This document shows, piece after piece, positions 57,736 through 64,000 of a stretch of DNA of 64,000 nucleotides. Origin of the DNA: Sphingobacteriales bacterium 39-19 (lineage in GTDB: Bacteria > Bacteroidota > Bacteroidia > Chitinophagales > Chitinophagaceae). The translations under genes and the position numbers were made by a program. Under the pieces are notes generated by a model, which had not been told where the DNA came from, did not search any database, and was given only the letters and a program-made list of their open reading frames with translations. The first letter of the stretch is position 1. Each line of letters opens with the position of its first letter. The stretch covers positions 1 to 64,000 of the forward strand of contig MKTX01000005.1 of NCBI GenBank assembly GCA_001898465.1, written 5' to 3'.

Positions 57736-57757
57736 GATATTCAGTTAATGAGTTTAA

Positions 57758-58183
57758 TTAATGGGAAGCATTAAAATCCCTGCTTACAACAAATTTTGTA
57801 AGGATTGGCAGTTTTTGAGCGGCTAATGCAAAAGCTTCTTTAGCTACTTGCTCAGGCACACCGTCTGCTTCAAAAATAATACGTCCGGGTTGTACAATAG
57901 CTGCCCATCCTTCGGGGTTACCTTTACCTTTACCCATTCTCACTTCGGCTGGTTTTGCTGTAATGGGTTTGTCAGGGAAAACCCGGATCCATACATTACC
58001 CTCTCTCTTCATGTGCCGGGTAAGCGCCTGGCGAGCACTCTCGATCTGGCGATTGGTCAACCACACACTATCCATTGCTTTTAAACCAAAGGTTCCAAAG
58101 GCCAGGGTAGCACCACGTTTGGTATTGCCCTTCATTCTGCCTTTTTGTGTTTTCCTGTGTTTGGTTCTTTTTGGTTGTAACAT
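57758..58183 (-). CDS. rplP: 50S ribosomal protein L16
   Basis: 141 residues: [19 protein letters not shown] at the start, [32 protein letters not shown] in the middle. It lines the A-site near the peptidyl-transferase centre. Located between rpsC and rpmC. Confidence 0.98.
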   Translation of the reverse strand: MLQPKRTKHRKTQKGRMKGNTKRGATLAFGTFGLKAMDSVWLTNRQIESARQALTRHMKREGNVWIRVFPDKPITAKPAEVRMGKGKGNPEGWAAIVQPGRIIFEADGVPEQVAKEAFALAAQKLPILTKFVVSRDFNASH

Positions 58184-58230
58184 CTTATTTTAAATTTGTC
58201 AATTCTTGAATGTAATATTGCTGTTGCCGA

Positions 58231-59013
58231 TTATCTTCTGCCGCCGCCACGGTGTCCGCCCCCTTCTCTCCTGTTTCCACCTCCTCTTCTATCATCCCTG
58301 CGATCGCCGCCAAAACCGCCTGCGGGCCTGTCTGGTCCATCATTTTTACCACCGGCTAATACGTTGGGGTTTAAATCTCTTTTGCCCAATACTTCGCCTT
58401 TACAAATCCATACTTTAATGCCTATTTTACCATATACCGTTAAGGCAAATACATTGGCATAATCAATATCCATACGCAGGGTATGCAATGGGGTACGGCC
58501 TTGTTTTATTTCTTCGCTACGGGCAATTTCGGCACCCCCCAGGCGGCCACCTACTTTTACTTTAATTCCTTCTGCACCCATACGTAAGGCAGAAGCAATT
58601 GCCATTTTAATAGCCCTTTTATAGTTAATTCGGTTTTCTAACTGGCGGGCTATCGTATCTGCCACAATGGTTGCATCTAATTCCGGCCGGCGAATTTCAA
58701 GGATGTTGATCTGAACATCTTCTTTCCCTGTTAATTTTTTAAGTTCTTCTTTAATACGGTCTACTTCGCCACCACCTTTACCGATGATAATACCCGGTTT
58801 GGAGGTATGAATGGTAACGATTAATTTATTAAGGGTACGCTCAATTACAATTTTAGAGATTCCACCTTTGTTAATACGAGCATTCAGGTAATTCCTGATT
58901 TTATCGTCTTCAATCAGTTTTACAGCGTAATCTTTTTTGTGTGCGTACCAGTTACTATCCCATCCTCTGATAATTCCTAACCTGGCGCCTACCGGATTTG
59001 TTTTCTGACCCAT
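58231..59013 (-). CDS. rpsC: 30S ribosomal protein S3 with Arg/Gly-rich tail
   Basis: 260 residues. [20 protein letters not shown], the KH domain ([20 protein letters not shown]) and the C-domain ([29 protein letters not shown]) are normal. From ~220 the protein carries a low-complexity tail rich in Arg, Gly and Asp ([20 protein letters not shown]) that exceeds the usual bacterial length. S3 forms part of the mRNA entry tunnel and helicase site, so the tail could reach mRNA or other proteins. Confidence 0.97.
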   Translation of the reverse strand: MGQKTNPVGARLGIIRGWDSNWYAHKKDYAVKLIEDDKIRNYLNARINKGGISKIVIERTLNKLIVTIHTSKPGIIIGKGGGEVDRIKEELKKLTGKEDVQINILEIRRPELDATIVADTIARQLENRINYKRAIKMAIASALRMGAEGIKVKVGGRLGGAEIARSEEIKQGRTPLHTLRMDIDYANVFALTVYGKIGIKVWICKGEVLGKRDLNPNVLAGGKNDGPDRPAGGFGGDRRDDRRGGGNRREGGGHRGGGRR

Positions 59014-59058
59014 ATTTTTTATTTGCTGGTGCCATTTTTTACAGCACCTTTTTAAAAT

Positions 59059-59394
59059 TTATTTGTTATCCACTATTACGGTTACATGGTTGCTGCGTTT
59101 ACGTACCCGGTATCCACGGCCCTGTGGGGCGGGGCGCATACGTTTTATTACTCTTGCACCATCTACAAATATTGTTTTTACTACCAACCCGTTTTCATCA
59201 GCGCCCTCGTTTTTTTGTTTCCAGTTGCTGATGGCGGAAATTACCAGCTTACGCAGGGGAACTGCCGGGTGCTTGGGGTTGTGTTGTAACACAGCCAATG
59301 CTTTTTCTACTTCCATACCACGTATTAAATCGGCTAATAACCGCATTTTACGGGGTGAAGTGGGGTAGTTATTCAGTTTTGCTATTGCTTCCAT
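59059..59394 (-). CDS. rplV: 50S ribosomal protein L22
   Basis: 111 residues: [24 protein letters not shown] and the tip loop plus end [32 protein letters not shown]. Its beta-hairpin lines the peptide exit tunnel. An 11-bp hairpin lies between it and rpsS. Confidence 0.97.
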   Translation of the reverse strand: MEAIAKLNNYPTSPRKMRLLADLIRGMEVEKALAVLQHNPKHPAVPLRKLVISAISNWKQKNEGADENGLVVKTIFVDGARVIKRMRPAPQGRGYRVRKRSNHVTVIVDNK

Positions 59395-59414
59395 TTTTAT
59401 TAGTTTCTTTTTCT

Positions 59415-59458
59415 TGTTTATGAATTTTTGTTACCTGTGTGTAAGCTATTCATAAACA
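59415..59458 (-). other. Hairpin between rpsS and rplV
   Basis: A perfect 11-bp stem tgtttatgaat (59415-59425) / attcataaaca (59448-59458) encloses a 22-nt loop that includes a smaller ttac/gtaa stem. No strong T-run follows, so an mRNA structural element is more likely than a terminator. Confidence 0.5.
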
Positions 59459-59471
59459 GGAAATACCATGA

Positions 59472-59741
59472 TTACATTTTTTTACTTGAGTGTCCTTTAA
59501 AGTTCCGGGTAGGTGCGAACTCGCCCAATTTATGGCCTACCATAAATTCAGTAACATATACGGGAATAAATTTGTTTCCGTTATGAACTGCAAAAGTATG
59601 GCCTACAAAATCCGGAGAAATAGTACTTCTGCGGCTCCAGGTTTTGATAACCCCTTTTTTTAATTTCCCTTCTGTCATCGAAAGCACTTTTGTTTCTAAT
59701 TTCGATTCGATGTAAGGGCCTTTTTTTAATGAACGACTCAT
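59472..59741 (-). CDS. rpsS: 30S ribosomal protein S19
   Basis: 89 residues: [11 protein letters not shown] start, [33 protein letters not shown], and [14 protein letters not shown], all canonical. It sits in the 30S head and contacts L5. Located between rplB and rplV. Confidence 0.98.
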   Translation of the reverse strand: MSRSLKKGPYIESKLETKVLSMTEGKLKKGVIKTWSRRSTISPDFVGHTFAVHNGNKFIPVYVTEFMVGHKLGEFAPTRNFKGHSSKKM

Positions 59742-59794
59742 ATTCTTTTTGTTTGTTTATTTTCCGGAGCTACCGGATATTTTAACAGTCTTGT

Positions 59795-60637
59795 TTACTT
59801 ATTACTTAATTTTTTACCATTCTTACGCTGGATGATCATTTTATTGGATCCTTTGCTGCGGGTACGGGTAATTTGGCCTTTAGCATATTTACCGGTACGG
59901 CTGCGGGGGTGCCCGCCTGAAGCTTTACCTTCACCACCACCCATCGGGTGATCTACCGGGTTCATTGCCACTGCCCGGGTACGTGGGCGTACACCTAACC
60001 AACGATTACGGCCGGCTTTACCTGCTCTTTCCAGGCTATGATCACTATTGCTAACTACACCTACCGTGGCGTAGCAGTTTACCAATACCCTGCGAATTTC
60101 CCCGCTAGGCATTTTAAGAATAGCATATTTTTCTTCTTTGTTGCTCAATTGAGCTGAAGTACCTGCACTTCTTACTAAAATACCGCCCTGGCCGGGTTGC
60201 ATTTCTATATTGTGCACATTGGTACCCAGGGGCATATTTTTCATCATTAATGCATTGCCCAGTTCGGGTGCCACATTATCACCGCTTACGATGGCTTGTC
60301 CTACCTGCAAACCTTGCGGGGCAATGATGTATCGTTTTTCTCCATCGGCATAAGCAACCAGTGCAATAAATGCAGTACGATTGGGATCATACTCAATTGT
60401 TTTTACAGTGCCGGGAATATCTTTTTTATTTCTTTTAAAATCAATTTTACGGTACATGGTTTTGTTTCCGCCTCCCATATAACGCATACTTCTACGGCCC
60501 GAACTGTTGCGGCCGGCAGTATTCTTTTGTTTTTCCAATAAAGATTTCTCGGGTGAACTGGTTGTAATTTCTACATAGGCATTACCAATTCTCCATCGGG
60601 TTCCTGCTGTGGTTGGTTTGTATTTTCTAAGTGCCAT
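59795..60637 (-). CDS. rplB: 50S ribosomal protein L2
   Basis: 280 residues: the N-terminal [31 protein letters not shown], and the peptidyl-transferase-proximal [25 protein letters not shown] are present. L2 is needed for subunit association and peptidyl transfer. Located between rplW and rpsS. Confidence 0.98.
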   Translation of the reverse strand: MALRKYKPTTAGTRWRIGNAYVEITTSSPEKSLLEKQKNTAGRNSSGRRSMRYMGGGNKTMYRKIDFKRNKKDIPGTVKTIEYDPNRTAFIALVAYADGEKRYIIAPQGLQVGQAIVSGDNVAPELGNALMMKNMPLGTNVHNIEMQPGQGGILVRSAGTSAQLSNKEEKYAILKMPSGEIRRVLVNCYATVGVVSNSDHSLERAGKAGRNRWLGVRPRTRAVAMNPVDHPMGGGEGKASGGHPRSRTGKYAKGQITRTRSKGSNKMIIQRKNGKKLSNK

Positions 60638-60702
60638 TTTTAATTTCTATTTTCCTGCATTTGCGGTAGCAGGTGTACCATTCATTTTACAATTTTTGTA
60701 AC

Positions 60703-61002
60703 TTATACTGTTTCGTATAAGTCAATAGTTTCTCCTTCTGCTACGGTTACAATTGCTTTTTTCCTGGCAGGCTTACGGCCTACTACGTAACCGGCTTTGG
60801 TGTATTTCGATTTTAATTTTGACGGGGATACGCAAGTGTTTACTTCTTCTACCTGCACGCCGTAAAATTCCTGGATAGCGTTTTTAATTTCCAGTTTGTT
60901 TGCCTTACGATCTACAATAAATGTATAGCGATTTGATTTTTCTGAAAGCTTATTTGCCTTTTCAGATAAAACAGGCTTTATTAATACATCTGACAGTTTC
61001 AT
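60703..61002 (-). CDS. rplW: 50S ribosomal protein L23
   Basis: 99 residues: VLIKPVLSEKANKLSEKSNRYTFIVDRKANKLEIKNAIQEFYGVQVEEVNT is the L23 core. It docks SRP and trigger factor at the tunnel exit. Located between rplD and rplB. Confidence 0.97.
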   Translation of the reverse strand: MKLSDVLIKPVLSEKANKLSEKSNRYTFIVDRKANKLEIKNAIQEFYGVQVEEVNTCVSPSKLKSKYTKAGYVVGRKPARKKAIVTVAEGETIDLYETV

Positions 61003-61040
61003 AATCTCTTAATTTGATAGTTTACAACCGCTGCCGGTTA

Positions 61041-61673
61041 TTATGCTTCTTTTGCTTCTTCTGAAAATAATTTAGCTGCTGTTTCAGACATCACCAATAC
61101 ATTTGCATTGAGTATATCGTAAGTATTCATATCACTAATAACAGTACCGGTAACGCCTTGTACATTACGCAGGCTCAGGTAGAGGTTATCATTATATTCC
61201 GGAATTACAAATAAAGATTTCTTTTGGGCAATGTTGAGGCTTTTTAAAATACCTGCAAATGTTTTTGTTTTGGGCGCATCCATTTGTACATCTTCTAAAA
61301 CTACTATTGCGTTGTCTTTAGCTTTATAAGATAAAGCGCTCATTTTAGCCAGGTCTTTTACCTTCCGGTTCAGTTTTATATCATACCCGTGAGGTTTTGG
61401 CCCAAAGATAGTACCCCCGCCTTTGTACAAGGGGTTACGCAGGTTGCCTTTACGGGCGCCGCCGGTACCTTTTTGTTTGTGTAACTTTTTAGAAGAACCT
61501 TTCACTTCCATGCGGGTTTTCACTTTATGTGTACCCTGGCGCTGTGCACCCTGGTATTGTTTTACGGCCAGGTATATAACATGGTCGTTGGGTTCAATAC
61601 CAAATATTTCAGTCGGTAAATCTAAGGTTCTACCGGTTTTTTCTCCTTTTATATTTACTATATCTACTTGCAT
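61041..61673 (-). CDS. rplD: 50S ribosomal protein L4
   Basis: 210 residues: QGTHKVKTRMEVKGSSKKLHKQKGTGGARKGNLRNPLYKGGGTIFGPKP is the tunnel loop. L4 represses the S10 operon in E. coli by binding its leader RNA; here a nested hairpin between rpsJ and rplC is a possible counterpart. It starts 2 nt after the rplC stop. Confidence 0.97.
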   Translation of the reverse strand: MQVDIVNIKGEKTGRTLDLPTEIFGIEPNDHVIYLAVKQYQGAQRQGTHKVKTRMEVKGSSKKLHKQKGTGGARKGNLRNPLYKGGGTIFGPKPHGYDIKLNRKVKDLAKMSALSYKAKDNAIVVLEDVQMDAPKTKTFAGILKSLNIAQKKSLFVIPEYNDNLYLSLRNVQGVTGTVISDMNTYDILNANVLVMSETAAKLFSEEAKEA

Positions 61674-61675
61674 AA

Positions 61676-62293
61676 TTATTTCTGAATTAAAACGATGGAA
61701 CCATTATGGCCGGGAACCGAACCACTGATAAGTATATAATTTTTTTCAGGGAAAATTTTTACTACTTTCAATCCTTTCATTTTTACCCTGTCGCCACCCA
61801 TACGGCCGGCCATACGCATCCCTTTAAAAACCCGGGAAGCATCGGATGAGTTACCGATAGAACCGGGTGCACGCTGGCGATCATGCTGGCCATGAGATTG
61901 TTCGCCCACGCCATGAAAGCCATGACGTTTTACTACACCCTGGAAACCTTTTCCTTTAGTAGTACCCACTACTTTCACGCTGTCGCCTTCAGAAAAAATT
62001 TCTACGGTGATGCTGTCACCTACATTTTTATCTGACTCGCCATTGCGAATTTCTTTTACTACTTTTTTAGGGGCTGTTTGTGCTTTTGCGAAATGGTTGA
62101 TTTCGGCTTTGATGGAGTGTTTTTCTTTTTTGTCGCCGAATGCGATTTGGAGCGCATTATAACCGTCAGTTTCAACGGTTTTCTTTTGTGTAACCACGCA
62201 TGGCCCTGCTTCTATAACAGTAACGGCAGTTTGTTTGCCGTTTGTGTCAAAGATGCTGGTCATGCCAACTTTCTTACCAATAATACTTTTCAT
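61676..62293 (-). CDS. rplC: 50S ribosomal protein L3
   Basis: 205 residues: [31 protein letters not shown] at the start; [13 protein letters not shown] and [15 protein letters not shown] in the extension near the peptidyl-transferase centre. One of the earliest 50S assembly proteins. A 144-nt structured gap separates it from rpsJ. Confidence 0.98.
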   Translation of the reverse strand: MKSIIGKKVGMTSIFDTNGKQTAVTVIEAGPCVVTQKKTVETDGYNALQIAFGDKKEKHSIKAEINHFAKAQTAPKKVVKEIRNGESDKNVGDSITVEIFSEGDSVKVVGTTKGKGFQGVVKRHGFHGVGEQSHGQHDRQRAPGSIGNSSDASRVFKGMRMAGRMGGDRVKMKGLKVVKIFPEKNYILISGSVPGHNGSIVLIQK

Positions 62294-62437
62294 CTCTTAT
62301 TTTTTGTGCCCAGCGCTCCTTATAACTTATTTTTTTCAAGCATTTACTAAAATGCTGTTATAAGGAGTTAAGCGTTTATATAACCTAAGAACTGTTCTGG
62401 CGCCTTTCTCTTCAAGTTAAACTGAAGAGACGGTTCG
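62294..62437 (-). promoter_or_regulatory. Structured RNA segment between rpsJ and rplC
   Basis: In transcript order: a near-palindromic stem tgaagaga/tctcttca (62407-62430), then an 11-bp perfect stem gttataaggag (62357-62367) / ctccttataac (62316-62326) that encloses a 7-bp stem agcattt (62339-62345) / aaatgct (62350-62356). The 3' arm carries AAGGAG about 25 nt before the rplC ATG. The nested form and the position ahead of rplC-rplD suggest an autoregulatory or processing element. No T-run supports a simple terminator. Confidence 0.5.
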
Positions 62438-62743
62438 TCAGGCTTTAATTTCTACGTCCACACCGCTTGGTAAGTCTAACTTACTTAAAGCATCTACGGT
62501 ACGGCTGCTGCTGGTATAAATATCCAGCAAACGTTTGTGCGTACACAATTGGAATTGCTCACGGGCTTTTTTATTCACGTGAGGGGAACGCAATACGGTA
62601 AAGATTTTCTTATGCGTAGGTAAAGGAATAGGTCCTGTTACTACGGCTCCGGTACTGCGTACTGTTTTTACAATCTTTTCAGCTGATTTATCTACCAGGT
62701 TGTGATCGTAAGACTGTAATTTGATCCTAATGCGTTGTGACAT
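62438..62743 (-). CDS. rpsJ: 30S ribosomal protein S10
   Basis: 101 residues from the ATG at 62743 ([20 protein letters not shown]), the typical Bacteroidota start; the track begins at a TTG two codons upstream. [28 protein letters not shown] is the conserved core. First gene of the cluster, directly behind a consensus promoter. In many relatives rpsL-rpsG-fusA precede it; here a divergent unrelated gene does. Confidence 0.97.
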   Translation of the reverse strand: MSQRIRIKLQSYDHNLVDKSAEKIVKTVRSTGAVVTGPIPLPTHKKIFTVLRSPHVNKKAREQFQLCTHKRLLDIYTSSSRTVDALSKLDLPSGVDVEIKA

Positions 62744-62784
62744 AAACAAAGAACTTTAAAAAATCCGTTTTTAAATTTGGAGTG

Positions 62785-62815
62785 CAAAGGTAAGGGCAAT
62801 TTTAATATCAGCAAA
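62785..62815 (-). promoter_or_regulatory. Consensus promoter of the S10-spc ribosomal operon
   Basis: On the minus strand TTTG (62815-62812), a spacer of exactly 19 nt, and TACCTTTG (62792-62785) match the Bacteroidota primary sigma consensus. Transcription should start near 62779, giving a leader of about 35 nt before rpsJ. Confidence 0.82.
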
Positions 62816-62956
62816 AGAAATAGGGAAAGAATTTTTAAGTTTTTTTTACTTGCCGGGATCAGGAGCTATACTTACCGGGATTTTTTGAAACATTTATACC
62901 CAAAAACAAGTTCGGGAACGGTTTTTGGAAATGTATCATTACTATAAAAAACCATT

Positions 62957-63805
62957 ATGAAATATATCCTGGCCATTTTGCTGTTTTATTCACCTTTTTA
63001 CCTGGCTGCTCAAAATTTTCAATGGGACCTGTATGCCGGGGTAGCCAACTACCAGGGCGACTTACAGGGGCGCCGTTTTACATTCGAACAATCTAAACCC
63101 AGTATAGGCCTGGGCTTAAGCTATGGTTTTACGCCCCATTTCCTGGTTAGGGGCGCCGCCCATTACATGACGGTATCGGGTGACGATAAAAATAACACAA
63201 AAGCTACCGGGATATTATATCGCAACCTCAATTTTACATCTAAGATTTGGGAGGCTCAATTGGCAGTGGAATACCAATTATTTAATATACAGGAAAGAAG
63301 CTTTACCCCTTATATTTTTGCAGGTATTGCTGCATTTCACTTTAACCCCTATTCTTTCGACAGCCTGGGAACTAAAGTGTATTTACGATCATTAAGTACC
63401 GAAGGCCAGGGCCTGGCGGCATACCCGGATCGAAAACCCTATAAAAACAATCAAATCGCCATTCCTTTTGGTGGTGGTTTAAAATTAGCCATAAGCCCCA
63501 AAATAACTGTGGGAGTGGAACTGGGTTTGCGTAAATTATTTACTGATTATTTAGATGATGTAAGTACAACGTATGTAGATTCTGCTACATTATTTGCAGC
63601 CAAAGGAGCCCAGGCCATTGAGTTTGCTTACCGGGGAAGCGAAATACACGGAGCGCCACCCTACCCCGCAGCCGGTTCGCAAAGAGGAAACCCAAAGATT
63701 AAAGACTGGTATTATACCACCGTTTTTAGAATGAGTTTTAATTTGGGCAATAACTTTACTGCTGGTAAAAAAAGCAAACTGGGCTGCCCGGTAAACATAT
63801 ATTGA
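62957..63805 (+). CDS. Outer-membrane beta-barrel protein, DUF6089-like
   Basis: 282 residues. The signal peptide MKYILAILLFYSPFYLAAQ is followed by a barrel-like chain: WDLYAGVANYQGDLQGRRFTF, SIGLGLSYGFTPHFLVRGAAHYM, WEAQLAVEYQLFNIQERSFTPYIFAGIAAFHFNPY, IAIPFGGGLKLAISPKITVGVELGLRKLFTDYLDDVSTTY. I associate this pattern with the DUF6089 family of Bacteroidota, from memory. The last residues (KKSKLGCPVNIY) lack the usual terminal Phe. It diverges from the S10 operon. Confidence 0.7.
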   Translation: MKYILAILLFYSPFYLAAQNFQWDLYAGVANYQGDLQGRRFTFEQSKPSIGLGLSYGFTPHFLVRGAAHYMTVSGDDKNNTKATGILYRNLNFTSKIWEAQLAVEYQLFNIQERSFTPYIFAGIAAFHFNPYSFDSLGTKVYLRSLSTEGQGLAAYPDRKPYKNNQIAIPFGGGLKLAISPKITVGVELGLRKLFTDYLDDVSTTYVDSATLFAAKGAQAIEFAYRGSEIHGAPPYPAAGSQRGNPKIKDWYYTTVFRMSFNLGNNFTAGKKSKLGCPVNIY

Positions 63806-63831
63806 AGCTGAATTTTTTAAAAAATCAATTA

Positions 63832-64000
63832 TTAATAGATTGTATACTTTTCAACCTTGCATTCCATAATTTTACTGCCAGGTAAATAATTAATTGTTTT
63901 CCAAAAATACATTTTCCCTTTTAGCTTCTTTCGATCAGCAGAAAAAGTAATAATTTCTTCGGGTTCTAAAAAACTTTCTTCAACCATTACATGATTTTCA
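63832..64000 (-). CDS. Partial CDS, C-terminal 55 residues, unknown function
   Basis: An open minus-strand frame runs from the window edge to TAA at 63832-63834, reading VEESFLEPEEIITFSADRKK, KGKMYFWKTINYLPGSK and ECKVEKYTIY. The composition is protein-like and no stop interrupts it. It converges on the DUF6089-like gene with a 26-nt gap. The start lies outside the window, the track did not list it, and I do not recognise the family. Confidence 0.55.
   Translation of the reverse strand, partial: ENHVMVEESFLEPEEIITFSADRKKLKGKMYFWKTINYLPGSKIMECKVEKYTIY

Noticed and set aside
1-64000. tRNA genes, insertion sequences, prophage or integrase genes
   Set aside because: No T-loop-like GGTTCGAATCC motifs, no transposase or integrase motifs, and no terminal inverted repeats with target duplications were seen by eye. 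A tRNAscan or ISfinder search would be decisive.

Overview
The window reads as chromosome of a Bacteroidota bacterium, most likely Chitinophagaceae or a close relative. The grounds are secreted proteins with type IX secretion (T9SS) C-terminal sorting domains of both kinds, a T9SS Plug-like protein, a DUF4954 gene, promoters of the form TTTG-N19-TAnnTTTG, few Shine-Dalgarno sequences, and house-keeping proteins with Bacteroidota-type sequences (S10, EF-G, PdxJ). Taxonomy is inferred from recalled families and not tested. No tRNA, rRNA, CRISPR array, insertion sequence or prophage was seen. Left part (1-18 kb): a dapA-esterase pair; secreted LamG-like and SGNH-hydrolase T9SS cargo; an acyltransferase; a four-gene operon (methyltransferase, polytopic membrane protein, UbiA-type prenyltransferase, HAD phosphatase) that looks like polyprenyl-phosphate-sugar chemistry; a MORN-repeat gene whose 3' part is cut off by in-frame stops; a 1221-residue adhesin-like protein with nine tandem units and a type-B sorting domain; a LolC/E-like permease; and a T9SS Plug homologue. 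Middle part (18-48 kb): the small SRP RNA; transaldolase-like aldolase; an MtfA peptidase next to a SET-domain protein; mgtE; a glmS-DUF4954-pdxJ run; a PolB-type exonuclease; two paralogous outer-membrane beta-barrels; fusA with a long structured leader; a 1503-residue reprolysin-like T9SS protease; an Lhr-like helicase; dapD; a family-9 glycosyltransferase with a threonylcarbamoyl-AMP synthase; a DEAD-box RNA helicase with a consensus promoter and long leader; cinA; a PBP4-type carboxypeptidase; and citrate synthase. Right part (47.8-62.8 kb, minus strand): the S10-spc ribosomal cluster rpsJ to secY and map, then a YhiN-like flavoprotein and an LptF/G permease. The cluster is detached at both ends from its usual neighbours: fusA lies about 32 kb away, and infA-rpmJ-rpsM-rpsK-rpsD-rpoA-rplQ do not follow map. 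Several hairpins lie in the cluster, including an intrinsic-terminator-like one before secY and a nested structure between rpsJ and rplC. I found no clear new defence or mobile system. The most interesting items are the broken MORN/zinc-finger gene, the UbiA-HAD operon, the structured RNA segments around fusA and inside the ribosomal cluster, and a start-less 53-codon frame between two terminators downstream of fusA.
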